Shown: positions 22,735 to 30,786 of the stretch, in pieces
How positions within the stretch are numbered: position 1 is the first letter of the stretch
Layout: every line of letters starts with the position of its first letter
NCBI RefSeq assembly: GCF_002086675.1
Contig: NZ_MVIF01000048.1
Span: 1-40,001, forward strand
Source of the DNA: Mycobacterium persicum
GTDB lineage: Bacteria; Actinomycetota; Actinomycetes; Mycobacteriales; Mycobacteriaceae
Direction: 5' to 3'
Length of the DNA: 40,001 nt
Program-made: the position numbers and the translations under genes
The notes under the pieces: model-generated
What the model was told of the DNA's origin: nothing
Database searches by the model: none
The model's input: only the letters and a program-made list of their open reading frames with translations

Positions 22735-23274
22735 ATGGTGACTGGATTGACTACCGGCAACGACGACCAAGATGTCGAGGGCGTCGAGATCATCGGTGGC
22801 GAACCGCGGTTCATGGCGATAGCCGAAGACGACTCCGACGAACGTTCGCTGACCGACCTCGTCGAACAGCCCGCCAAGGTGATGCGAATCGGCACCATGA
22901 TCAAGCAACTGCTCGAGGAGGTCCGTGCCGCGCCGCTGGACGAGGCCAGCCGCAACCGGCTCCGCGATATCCACGCCATCAGCATCCGCGAGCTCGAAGA
23001 CGGCCTGGCGCCCGAGCTGCGCGAGGAACTCGACCGGCTGACGCTGCCGTTCAGCGAGGACGCCGCGCCTTCGGACGCCGAATTGCGGATCGCGCAGGCA
23101 CAGCTGGTCGGCTGGTTGGAAGGTCTGTTCCACGGCATCCAGACCGCGTTATTCGCCCAGCAGATGGCTGCCCGCGCGCAGCTGGAGCAGATGCGCCAAG
23201 GCGCGCTGCCCCCCGGCGTCGGCAAGCCGGGTCACGGCCACGGCCACGGCCACGGCACCGGACAGTACCTGTAG
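22735..23274 (+). CDS. bpa: Bacterial proteasome activator Bpa/PafE
   Basis: The 179-residue protein aligns closely with Rv3780: SLTDLVEQPAKVMRIGTMIK and QLLEEVRAAPLDEASRNRLR make the conserved helices, with RELEDGLAPELREELDRLTL and the LFHGIQTALFAQQMAAR helix. The tail ends in GQYL, the motif that docks into pockets of the 20S proteasome alpha ring and opens its gate. Bpa forms a dodecameric ring and feeds unfolded proteins such as the HspR repressor to the proteasome without ATP. The His-Gly repeat GHGHGHGHG just before the GQYL tail probably serves as a flexible, perhaps metal-binding linker. It lies 15 bp after Rv3779 and 3 bp before wzt, so it is co-transcribed with galactan export genes. 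Confidence 0.95.
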   Translation: MVTGLTTGNDDQDVEGVEIIGGEPRFMAIAEDDSDERSLTDLVEQPAKVMRIGTMIKQLLEEVRAAPLDEASRNRLRDIHAISIRELEDGLAPELREELDRLTLPFSEDAAPSDAELRIAQAQLVGWLEGLFHGIQTALFAQQMAARAQLEQMRQGALPPGVGKPGHGHGHGHGTGQYL

Positions 23275-23277
23275 ACC

Positions 23278-24120
23278 GTGTCCAAGGGTCCGCACATCGA
23301 GACGCGCGATGCGTGGGTGGAGTTTCCCATCTTTGACGCCAAATCGCGTTCCCTGAAGAAGGCCTTCCTGGGCAAGGCTGGCGGCGCGATCGGCCGCAAC
23401 AGCTCCAACGTCGTCGTCATCGAGGCGTTGCGGGACATCACCATGTCGCTCGAACTCGGCGACCGGGTGGGCCTGGTCGGCCACAACGGAGCCGGGAAAT
23501 CGACTCTGCTGCGCCTACTTTCAGGCATTTACGAGCCGACGCGCGGCTGGGCGAAGGTCACCGGCCGGGTCGCGCCGGTCTTCGATCTGGGCATCGGCAT
23601 GGACCCCGAGATCTCCGGCTACGAAAACATCATCATCCGCGGCTTGTTCCTGGGTCAGACCCGAAAGCAGATGCAGGCCAAGGTGGACGAGATCGCCGAG
23701 TTCACCGAGTTGGGCGAGTATCTGTCGATGCCGCTGCGCACCTATTCCACCGGTATGCGGGTGCGGCTGGCGATGGGCGTGGTGACCAGCATCGACCCGG
23801 AGATCCTGTTGCTGGACGAAGGCATCGGCGCGGTGGACGCCGAATTCCTCAAGAAAGCCCAGTCGCGGTTGCAGAGCCTGGTCGACCGTTCCGGAATCCT
23901 GGTGTTCGCAAGCCATTCCAACGAATTTCTGGCCCGCCTGTGCAAGACCGCGATGTGGATCGACCACGGCGTCATCAAACTGACCGGCGGTATCGAAGAC
24001 GTGGTGCGTGCCTACGAGGGTGCGGACGCGGCCCGGCACGTGCACGACGTGCTGGCCGAGACGGCGAACACCGGCATAGCGCAACAGCCGCTGGCGCAAC
24101 AAGTGTCCGGGGATGAGTGA
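23278..24120 (+). CDS. wzt: Galactan/O-antigen-type ABC exporter ATPase (Rv3781, Wzt-like)
   Basis: The 280-residue nucleotide-binding subunit starts at a GTG. Walker A is GHNGAGKST (residues 68-76), the signature is YSTGMRVRLAMG, Walker B is PEILLLDEGIGAVDAEF, and the switch His lies in VFASHSNEFL. An extended N-terminal segment before the ATPase core (WVEFPIFDAKSRSLKKAF) is shared with polysaccharide exporters. No carbohydrate-binding C-domain is present, which suggests export of a lipid-linked glycan without end-group recognition. It pairs with the permease at 25021; together they are held to move lipid-linked galactan across the inner membrane. The gene overlaps glfT1 by 8 bp. Confidence 0.93.
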   Translation: MSKGPHIETRDAWVEFPIFDAKSRSLKKAFLGKAGGAIGRNSSNVVVIEALRDITMSLELGDRVGLVGHNGAGKSTLLRLLSGIYEPTRGWAKVTGRVAPVFDLGIGMDPEISGYENIIIRGLFLGQTRKQMQAKVDEIAEFTELGEYLSMPLRTYSTGMRVRLAMGVVTSIDPEILLLDEGIGAVDAEFLKKAQSRLQSLVDRSGILVFASHSNEFLARLCKTAMWIDHGVIKLTGGIEDVVRAYEGADAARHVHDVLAETANTGIAQQPLAQQVSGDE

Positions 24121-25024
24121 GTTCATCGTTGCCGTCGTGGTCACCCACCGGCGCCTCGATGAACTCGCCGTGTCGCTGGAGGTGCTGAGCACCCAGACCC
24201 GGGCGCCGGATCACCTGATCGTCGTCGACAACGACGCCGACGACCGGGTCCGCGATTTGGTTGCGGCCCAACCGATCCCCACCACGTACCTCGGTTCGCG
24301 CCGAAACCTGGGCGGCGCAGGCGGTTTCGCTCTCGGCATGTTGCACGCGCTGGCGCTGGGCGCCGATTGGGTGTGGCTGGCCGACGACGACGGACAGCCG
24401 CAGGACACCGGCGTGCTCGAGACGCTGCTGGCATGCGCCGAGAAATACGGCCTGGCCGAGGTGTCGCCGATGGTGTGCAACATGAACGACCCGCAGCGCC
24501 TGGCGTTTCCGCTGCGGCGCGGCCTGGTATGGCGAAGGCGCACCAGCGAATTGCGCACCGAACCGGGGCAGGAGTTGCTTCCCGGGATCGCGTCGCTGTT
24601 CAACGGGGCACTGTTTCGGGCCGCCACGTGCGAGGCAATCGGAGTGCCCGACCTGCGGCTGTTCATCCGCGGCGACGAGGTGGAGATGCACCGCCGGCTG
24701 GTTCGATCCGGCCTGCCGTTCGGCACCTGCCTGGACGCGGCGTACCTGCACCCGTGCGGGTCCGACGAGTTCAAGCCGATCCTGGGCGGCCGCATGCACA
24801 CCCAATACCCCGACGACCCCGGCAAGCGGTTCTTCACCTACCGCAACCGCGGCTACGTGTTGTCGCAGCCGGGTCTGCGTAAGCTGCTGCCGCAGGAGTG
24901 GCTGCGGTTCGGCTGGTTCTTCCTGGTGACCCGCCGCGACCTCAAAGGCCTGCTGGAATGGATTCGGTTGCGTCGCTTGGGCCGCCGCGAGAAGTTCGGG
25001 CGGCCTGATCTGGGAGGGTCGTGA
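24113..25024 (+). CDS. glfT1: Galactofuranosyltransferase GlfT1
   Basis: The 303-residue GT-A glycosyltransferase (family GT2) begins MSEFIVAVVVTHRRLDELAVSL. It shows LIVVDNDADD for nucleotide binding, then LGGAGGFALGMLHAL and the catalytic metal motif WLADDDGQPQ. HPCGSDEFKPILGG and the basic C-terminal helices suit membrane-surface attachment. GlfT1 (Rv3782) adds the first galactofuranose units to the rhamnosyl-GlcNAc-PP-decaprenyl linker, using UDP-galactofuranose; GlfT2, encoded elsewhere, then lengthens the chain. It overlaps wzt at its start and the wzm permease at its end (GTGATG), so the three genes are translationally coupled. Confidence 0.94.
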   Translation: MSEFIVAVVVTHRRLDELAVSLEVLSTQTRAPDHLIVVDNDADDRVRDLVAAQPIPTTYLGSRRNLGGAGGFALGMLHALALGADWVWLADDDGQPQDTGVLETLLACAEKYGLAEVSPMVCNMNDPQRLAFPLRRGLVWRRRTSELRTEPGQELLPGIASLFNGALFRAATCEAIGVPDLRLFIRGDEVEMHRRLVRSGLPFGTCLDAAYLHPCGSDEFKPILGGRMHTQYPDDPGKRFFTYRNRGYVLSQPGLRKLLPQEWLRFGWFFLVTRRDLKGLLEWIRLRRLGRREKFGRPDLGGS

Positions 25025-25866
25025 TGACGTTCATCGACGCTCAAGCTAGCTTCAAAGCGCAGTCGCGCACACTGGCCCGCGCCCGCGCCGATCTGATCGA
25101 CGGGTTCCGCCGTCACGAGCTGTGGCTGCACCTGGGCTGGCAGGACATCAAGCAGCGCTACCGTCGTTCGGTGTTGGGCCCGTTCTGGATCACCATCGCC
25201 ACCGGAACCACCGCGGTCGCGATGGGCGGGCTGTATTCCAAGCTGTTTCACCTCGAGTTGTCGGAGCATCTGCCCTACGTCACGCTCGGGCTGATCATCT
25301 GGAACCTGATTAACGCCGCCATCCTCGACGGCGCCGATGTGTTCGTCTCCAACGAGGGCCTGATCAAGCAACTGCCGACACCGTTGAGCGTGCACGTGTA
25401 TCGGCTGGTGTGGCGGCAGATGATCTTGTTCGCCCACAACATCGTGATCTATCTGGTGGTGGCGGTCATCTTCCCCAAGCCGTGGTCGTGGGCGGATCTG
25501 TCGGTGATTCCGGCATTGGGGCTGATCGTGCTCAATTGCGTATGGGTGTCACTGTGTTTCGGCATCCTGGCCACCCGCTACCGCGACATCGCCCCGCTGC
25601 TGTTCTCGGTGGTGCAGCTGCTGTTCTTCATGACCCCGATCATCTGGAACGACGACACCCTGCGCCAGCAGGGCGCCGGGCGGTGGTCGCGCGTCGTCGA
25701 ACTCAACCCCCTGCTGCACTACCTCGACATCGTGCGGGCCCCGCTGCTGGGCGCACACCAGGAGTTGCGGCACTGGGTGGTGGTGGTGGTGCTGACCGTC
25801 GTCGGCTGGGCGCTGGCGGCGGTTGCCATGCGGCAGTATCGCGCGCGGGTGCCCTACTGGGTTTAG
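25021..25866 (+). CDS. wzm: Galactan/O-antigen-type ABC exporter permease (Rv3783, Wzm-like)
   Basis: The 281-residue ABC-2 type permease has six hydrophobic segments. Landmarks are LWLHLGWQDIKQRYRRSVLGPFWI at the first membrane entry, YVTLGLIIWNLI, LLFSVVQLLFFMTPIIW and the terminal VAMRQYRARVPYWV. The pre-helix RYRRSVLGPFW is a hallmark of polysaccharide exporter permeases. GTG (25021) and ATG (25024) are both possible starts and both overlap the glfT1 stop. With the Wzt ATPase it is thought to carry lipid-linked galactan from the cytosol, where GlfT1/GlfT2 act, to the side where AftA and the Emb proteins work. Confidence 0.92.
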   Translation: MMTFIDAQASFKAQSRTLARARADLIDGFRRHELWLHLGWQDIKQRYRRSVLGPFWITIATGTTAVAMGGLYSKLFHLELSEHLPYVTLGLIIWNLINAAILDGADVFVSNEGLIKQLPTPLSVHVYRLVWRQMILFAHNIVIYLVVAVIFPKPWSWADLSVIPALGLIVLNCVWVSLCFGILATRYRDIAPLLFSVVQLLFFMTPIIWNDDTLRQQGAGRWSRVVELNPLLHYLDIVRAPLLGAHQELRHWVVVVVLTVVGWALAAVAMRQYRARVPYWV

Positions 25867-25992
25867 CGGCCACGGTGGCGACGTCGCGTCATCCCGTCGC
25901 AACCGCAGCCACGCCCCGGTTAATCTCGGTCGCGATCGGTGACTATGTGCTCAACGGCCTCGACGGCGTTCACGACATGTCATGATGCGGCG

Positions 25993-28062
25993 GTGAGCTC
26001 CTGCTTGCGGGCCCGGACCCCGACCCGGCCCGGGCAACCGGCGTCCGAACGGGCTCCCGGGCGCGGCGCCCGAGCCATCATCGCCCGCCTGGTCCTGGGC
26101 AGCACGGCGACACTGTTCATCGAGCTCGTCCTGATCCGCTGGCTGGGGTCGAACGTGCTGCATCTGTCGTACTTCACCAACTTCGTGTTGCTCGGCTCGT
26201 TCCTGGGCATCGGCATGGGCTTCTTGATCTCCCGGAAATCGTGGTCGATCCTGCCGCTGTCCAGCGTGCTGCTGATGCTGCTGGCGCTCGCCGTGCAGCT
26301 GTTTCCGATCAGATTGAACCGCGGCGGCAGCGACATCATCTACTTCACGTCGGCCAGCCCCAGCGGCCTGCCGGCCTGGATCGTGCTGCCGGCGGTCTTC
26401 GTCGCCGTGGCGACGCTGATGGCCGGACCGGGCGAGGTGGTCGGCCGCTGTTTCGGGCAACTCGATGCGCTCACTTGTTACCGCTGGGACTTGATCGGCT
26501 CGCTGCTCGGCATCGGCCTGTTCACGCTGCTGTCGTTCCTGCGGGCGTCGTCGGTGGTGTGGGGAACGATCGCCGCCGTCATGCTGGTGACGCTGAACCG
26601 GCGCGGATTCAAAGTGGTGACCGCGATCTCGGGCGCCGGGCTGATCCTGGTCCTGCTGGCGGAGTCGATCACGGCCGGCGTCTCCTGGTCGCCGTACTAC
26701 AAGGTGCAGACCTGGGGGCACCGGTCGTGGGACGGCGCGACGCTGGTGGCGATCTCGGTCAACGGCATCCCGCACCAGGTGATGGCGCCCGCGGACTGGA
26801 TTCTCAGCCAGTCCGCTCCGACATACCAGCAGTACCGGGTGCCCTATGAGCGGACGAACACGCTGCGCCTGGATAACGTGCTCATCGTCGGGGCGGGGTC
26901 GGGGTCTGATGTCGCCATTGCACTGTCCAAGGGGGCCAAGCACGTCGACGCGGTGGACATCGACCCGCGTCTCGTGCAGATCGGCGTCGGGCGCAACCCC
27001 GACCGGGCTTACGCGGACCCGCGCGTCACCGTGCACATCAACGACGGCCGGGCCTTCCTGCAATCTACCGACGCCACCTACGACCTGATCCTGTTCGCGT
27101 TGCCGGACTCGCTGGCTCTGGTCAACGGCGCCTCGCAGATTCGCCTGGAGTCGTTCCTGTTCACCGATCGCGCGCTACGGACGGCCTACGAGCACCTCAA
27201 GCCGAGCGGGGTGTTCGCGATGTACAACGCCTACCGCCAGCCCTGGCTCATCGACCGGCTGGCCGAGACGGCGGCCGCCGCGTTCGGACATCGGCCGTGC
27301 GTCGACCAGATGGCCAGTCACCGTGCGGTGATCACCGTCGCGGTCGATCCGGCCAATCAGAAGTGCGCCGCGCCGTACGCACCGCCGAGCGAGGTCGTCG
27401 CGCCCGCCACCGACGACCGCCCGTTCCTCTACTACAAGGGCGGCGCGATCCCGGCCATGTATCTGTGGGCGCTGGCCGGAATCACGCTGATCACGCTGCT
27501 CGCGGTTCGGCTGCTGGGCGGGTCGTTTCGATCGATGCGGTCCTACGTCGACCTCTTCTTCATGGGCGCCGCGTTCCTGCTACTGGAGACGAAAAACATC
27601 GCCACCTTCGCGCTGCTGTTCGGCACCACCTGGCTGGTGAATGCGCTGGTCTTCGCCTGCGTGCTGGTGATCGTCCTGGCGGCCGTCGAGACCACCCGGA
27701 AATTCCGCACTCCGCCGCTTCCGGTGGTGTGGGGGACCATCGTCGCGTCCCTGGCGATGGCGTACGTGATCGACCCGGCCTGGTTGCTGAGTTGGCCGTT
27801 CTGGCCGCGACTGGTGGTGGCCTGCGTGATCGGATTCCTGCCGATTTACCTGGCCAACATCGCCTTTGCCAAACGCTTCGCCGCCACCGAGCACGCACAG
27901 TCGGCGTTCGCCATCAATCTGCTGGGTTCCATTCTCGGGGGCTGCCTCGAATATGGCGCCCTGGTCACCGGCTACCGCAATCTGCTGATCGTCGTCGGGG
28001 TGCTCTACCTGCTCGCGTTCGTGCTGACCCCGAAACGGGACGGCGCGCTGGTCACCGTCTGA
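25993..28062 (+). CDS. Membrane spermidine-synthase-like protein
   Basis: Read from GTG 25993, the protein is 689 residues; a longer frame opens at 25939. Residues about 30-230 hold six to seven membrane helices (LFIELVLIRWLGSNVLHLSYF, FLGIGMGFLI). The middle is a Rossmann-type methyltransferase fold with the SAM loop NVLIVGAGSGSDVAIALSKGA and AVDIDPRLVQIG. The C-terminal third returns to the membrane (FFMGAAFLLLETKNIATFALL). This belongs to the bacterial fused membrane/spermidine-synthase-domain proteins. Where aminopropyltransferases carry an Asp-rich DSSDP-type motif, this one reads LILFALPDSLAL, so aminopropyl transfer is doubtful and the real substrate is unknown. It starts 126 bp after wzm, in a part of the locus that differs from M. 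tuberculosis. Confidence 0.75.
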   Translation: MSSCLRARTPTRPGQPASERAPGRGARAIIARLVLGSTATLFIELVLIRWLGSNVLHLSYFTNFVLLGSFLGIGMGFLISRKSWSILPLSSVLLMLLALAVQLFPIRLNRGGSDIIYFTSASPSGLPAWIVLPAVFVAVATLMAGPGEVVGRCFGQLDALTCYRWDLIGSLLGIGLFTLLSFLRASSVVWGTIAAVMLVTLNRRGFKVVTAISGAGLILVLLAESITAGVSWSPYYKVQTWGHRSWDGATLVAISVNGIPHQVMAPADWILSQSAPTYQQYRVPYERTNTLRLDNVLIVGAGSGSDVAIALSKGAKHVDAVDIDPRLVQIGVGRNPDRAYADPRVTVHINDGRAFLQSTDATYDLILFALPDSLALVNGASQIRLESFLFTDRALRTAYEHLKPSGVFAMYNAYRQPWLIDRLAETAAAAFGHRPCVDQMASHRAVITVAVDPANQKCAAPYAPPSEVVAPATDDRPFLYYKGGAIPAMYLWALAGITLITLLAVRLLGGSFRSMRSYVDLFFMGAAFLLLETKNIATFALLFGTTWLVNALVFACVLVIVLAAVETTRKFRTPPLPVVWGTIVASLAMAYVIDPAWLLSWPFWPRLVVACVIGFLPIYLANIAFAKRFAATEHAQSAFAINLLGSILGGCLEYGALVTGYRNLLIVVGVLYLLAFVLTPKRDGALVTV

Positions 28063-28201
28063 CCCCGGCCGCCTTGCACCGCCGGCCTTGCGAAACCCCG
28101 GCTTCTCAACTGATCCCGGATTCGGCTGACAATTCCCGGTTTTCAGTACGCGCGTTCGAATAAGGTCGGTGTTTGCGGGTATGACGCGAGGGACGCAACC
28201 A

Positions 28202-28447
28202 ATGGAAATACCTGTTAGGAAAGTTCTCGTCGCGGTAGTCGCCGCCGGTCTCGCCTTCGGTGGCTGCACGACGGCCTCCGCGGCGCCGACGCCCGATGCG
28301 TTCCTGGCCTATCTGCCGTCGGCACTCGCTATCCGGCCAGGGTGGTCGGCCCCGAGATTGCCTAACCCGGTTCCTGACGGCTGCCCGTCCGAGTCACCGG
28401 CGACGGTGGCCCGGCCACCCGCGCGCAGCCTGCCCTGGGCCGCTTGA
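28202..28447 (+). CDS. Small exported or lipoprotein-like hypothetical protein
   Basis: The ATG at 28202 gives 81 residues. The first 29 form a signal peptide: basic MEIPVRK, then the core VLVAVVAAGLAFGG, followed by CTTASAA. The Cys after FGG may be lipidated, but Phe at -3 is unusual for a lipobox. Cleavage at ASA-AP by signal peptidase I is the alternative. The remaining 50 residues are Pro-rich and contain one further Cys (PVPDGCPSES). The C-terminus is abrupt, so truncation by frameshift cannot be excluded. No family recognised. The following 200 bp show no convincing coding sequence. Confidence 0.5.
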   Translation: MEIPVRKVLVAVVAAGLAFGGCTTASAAPTPDAFLAYLPSALAIRPGWSAPRLPNPVPDGCPSESPATVARPPARSLPWAA

Positions 28448-28646
28448 AGGGCAGCAGCGCGTCTTCGGTGCCCGATCGTCAACCGCAGCGGAACTGAGCC
28501 ATCAAGGGCGGCAACGATTCCCGACCCGATAACGATACCGGGGCCGCCGGATCGGTTGCGGAGTCGATATTGATGCGCGGCAGCGGTTTGTCGCGCGCGG
28601 CCGGCAAAACTCGACGCCGTGCCCCCTGAGGGAGCAGGATGCCTTC

Positions 28647-28880
28647 GTGAGCGACGCCGCGGTGATCGGTTGCGTGGGGACGCTGATCGTGGCGACCAGA
28701 GGCGCAGACGGTCCCGGCGAGGTCATACTTTCGGTGCGGGGCACCAGGGAGGCATTCCTGGCCCGCTCTGACGAACCGTTGCCGAAGGGGACCAGCGTGC
28801 TGGTGGTCGCGGTTCGGGGCGCGAGAACGGTCATCGTCGAGCCCTGGACCCAGATGGTGTCAACCGAACTTTTCTCCTAG
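28647..28880 (+). CDS. NfeD-like C-terminal domain protein
   Basis: The 77-residue protein starts at a GTG behind GAGCAGGA. Strands GCVGTLIVATRGADGPGEVIL, then VRGTREAFLARSDEPLPKGT and VLVVAVRGARTVIVEPW form a five-stranded OB fold like the NfeD C-terminal domain. It lacks the membrane and protease parts of long NfeD proteins, so it is a stand-alone short NfeD-like protein. It is placed 28 bp before a flotillin gene, the standard partnership for NfeD proteins, and probably acts on or regulates the flotillin oligomer at the membrane. Confidence 0.78.
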   Translation: MSDAAVIGCVGTLIVATRGADGPGEVILSVRGTREAFLARSDEPLPKGTSVLVVAVRGARTVIVEPWTQMVSTELFS

Positions 28881-28908
28881 AAACCGTGAAAGTGTAAGGA
28901 GTCCAACG

Positions 28909-30045
28909 ATGCTCGGTTACAAGGTGCCCGCTCCCGACGAGGCGATGCTGATCTCCGGCGGCAAGGCCAAGGGCAACGTCCCCTTCCGGGTCGTCACCGG
29001 CCACGGCGCCTTCGTCGTCCCCTTCTTCCGAAAGGCCGCCTTCCTGACGTTGGCCATGTGCGAGTCCGAGGTCGCCGAAAAGTGCGTCACCCAGCAAGGC
29101 ATCACGCTCAACGTCCGCGCCGTGATCGCGTTCAAGGTGGGCAACGACACCGAGAGCATCATCGCTGCCGCGCAACGGTTCCTGTCCGAGCAAGACCAGA
29201 TGTCGGTGCTCACCGGCCGGATCTTCGCCGGTCACCTGCGCTCGATCATCGGCTCTATGACCGTCGAGGAGATCATCCGCGAGCGCCAGAAGCTGGCCAC
29301 CGAGGTGCTCGACGGCTCCAAGGAAGAGATGGCCCGGATCGGTCTGACCGTCGACGCGCTGCAAATCCAGTCCATCGACGATGACGGACTCGGCTACATC
29401 GATGCGATGTCGGCACCGCATAACGCCGCGATCCAGCAGCAGGCCCAGATCGCTCAGGCACAGGCCAACCAGGCGGCCGCCGAAGCCGAGCAGGAATCGC
29501 AGCGCAAGCAGGCCGAGTTCGCCCGGCAAACCGCCATCGTCAAGGCGCAATACAAGGCCGAGATCGACAAGGCACAAGCCGAGGCCGCGCAGGCCGGTCC
29601 ACTGGCCGAAGCCCAGGCCCAGCGAGAGGTGCTGGAAATGCGCACCGAGTTGGCCCAACGCGCCGCCGAATTGCGGCAGCAGGAATTGGTCGCCGAAGTG
29701 GTCAAGCCGGCGGAGGCCGAAGCCGAACGGGTCCGGATCCTGGCCGTCGCCGACGCGGAGAAAATGAAGATCCAGGCCGAAGCGGCGGCGTCGCACAATC
29801 GGGTGGCGCTGGACCGGATGCTCATCGACCAGCTGCCGGTGATCGTGGAGAAGGCCGCCCGCGGCCTGGCCGGGGCGAATCTGACCGTGCTCAACGGCGC
29901 CGAAGGCCTCAGCCAGGTGGCCGCCGGGCTGGTTTCGCAGGGTGTGGCCATCTTCGACGCGCTGCGCGGCGGAACGCTGGACTACGACGAGGACTCGGAC
30001 AACGTGGTGTCGCCGCTCACCAGCGGCGCCAAAGAGGGTGCGTAA
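28909..30045 (+). CDS. Flotillin-family (SPFH/band 7) protein
   Basis: The 378-residue protein follows a strong AAGGAG site. The SPFH domain occupies residues 1 to about 165 (KVPAPDEAMLISGGKAKG, then FVVPFFRKAAFLTLAMCESE and GRIFAGHLRSIIGSMTVEEII). Next comes a long Ala/Glu/Gln coiled coil (about 175-300, AQAQANQAAAEAEQESQRKQ). The C-terminal part (VALDRMLIDQLPVIVEKAARGLAG) is the flotillin oligomerisation segment, ending in an acidic tail. There is no long N-terminal membrane helix, so attachment is probably through a hydrophobic hairpin or partner. Flotillins organise membrane domains. Its position between galactan export and arabinan genes suggests, but does not show, a link with wall synthesis. 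Confidence 0.88.
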   Translation: MLGYKVPAPDEAMLISGGKAKGNVPFRVVTGHGAFVVPFFRKAAFLTLAMCESEVAEKCVTQQGITLNVRAVIAFKVGNDTESIIAAAQRFLSEQDQMSVLTGRIFAGHLRSIIGSMTVEEIIRERQKLATEVLDGSKEEMARIGLTVDALQIQSIDDDGLGYIDAMSAPHNAAIQQQAQIAQAQANQAAAEAEQESQRKQAEFARQTAIVKAQYKAEIDKAQAEAAQAGPLAEAQAQREVLEMRTELAQRAAELRQQELVAEVVKPAEAEAERVRILAVADAEKMKIQAEAAASHNRVALDRMLIDQLPVIVEKAARGLAGANLTVLNGAEGLSQVAAGLVSQGVAIFDALRGGTLDYDEDSDNVVSPLTSGAKEGA

Positions 30046-30066
30046 CCACCTGATCGGCACGCCGCA

Positions 30067-30087
30067 TCGGGCGGCACGGCCGCCCGA
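30067..30087. terminator. Hairpin after the flotillin gene
   Basis: TCGGGCGGC (30067-30075), loop ACG, and GCCGCCCGA (30079-30087) make a perfect 9-bp GC-rich stem starting 21 bp after the flotillin stop. No U-tract follows. It separates the NfeD-flotillin transcript from the Rv3788-like gene, whose start is 150 bp further on. Confidence 0.6.
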
Positions 30088-30235
30088 GGGTTAACGGCGC
30101 GAATAACCGGCTATATCCGCTTGGCGAATATCAGTGACGGCCGGGCTTTCGTGGTGTAACACTGAAACGCCGCGATTCCGATGTGCAATCGGCGCGCGGC
30201 ACCTACCGGCAACCTGGGGCGAAAGGTCTGCGGAC

Positions 30236-30721
30236 GTGAGCGAGGAAGTCCAATCAACGGGGCTGGCGGAAGCGGCGCGCGATCACCTCGCCGCCGAGCT
30301 GGCCAGGCTGCGGCAACGCCACGACCGCCTCGAGATCGAGGTCAAGAATGACCGAGGCATGGTCGGTGACCACGGGGACGCCGCCGAGGCGATCCAGCGC
30401 GCCGACGAGCTGGCCGTCCTCGCCGACCGGATCAACGAACTGGACCGGCGGCTCAAGTCCGGGCCGCTGCGCGACACCGGGTCCGACACACTGCCCGGTG
30501 GCACCGAGGTGACGTTGCGGTTTCCCGACGGTGAGGTCGTCACGATGCACGTGATCTCCATCATCGAAGAGAGCCCCGAAGGCCACGAAGCGGAAACGCT
30601 AACCGCCAACAGCCCGCTCGGTCAGGCGCTCGCCGGGCGTCAACCCGGCGACACCGTCACCTACTCCACCCCCCGGGGGCCCAGTCAGGTCGAGCTGATC
30701 GCAATGAAGTTGCCCACCTGA
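30236..30721 (+). CDS. GreA/GreB-like transcription factor (Rv3788-like)
   Basis: The GTG at 30236 gives 161 residues. The N-terminal 80 residues form a helical hairpin coiled coil (AEAARDHLAAELARLRQRHD, then RADELAVLADRINELDRRL). The C-terminal part (GGTEVTLRFPDGEVVTMHVI, then SPLGQALAGRQPGDTVTYST) is the FKBP-like GreA/GreB C-domain. The protein would insert the hairpin into the RNA polymerase secondary channel. The acidic pair at the tip of true Gre factors that drives RNA cleavage is not obvious (KNDRGMVGDHGDAAEAI). The M. tuberculosis homologue Rv3788 is reported to bind the polymerase and inhibit transcription, not rescue it. Upstream of the Rv3789 homologue by 65 bp. Confidence 0.88.
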   Translation: MSEEVQSTGLAEAARDHLAAELARLRQRHDRLEIEVKNDRGMVGDHGDAAEAIQRADELAVLADRINELDRRLKSGPLRDTGSDTLPGGTEVTLRFPDGEVVTMHVISIIEESPEGHEAETLTANSPLGQALAGRQPGDTVTYSTPRGPSQVELIAMKLPT

Positions 30722-30786
30722 TCGGCTGACGCACCGGAAACTGAAGGTACCCGAGGCGCTGGCCCGCCCGGCTAGACTTCCCCCCG

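Noticed and set aside
23232..23265. GGCCACGGCCACGGCCACGG repeat at the end of bpa, considered as a CRISPR or regulatory repeat
   Set aside because: It is a 6-bp codon-pair repeat encoding Gly-His within a conserved protein; there are no spacers.
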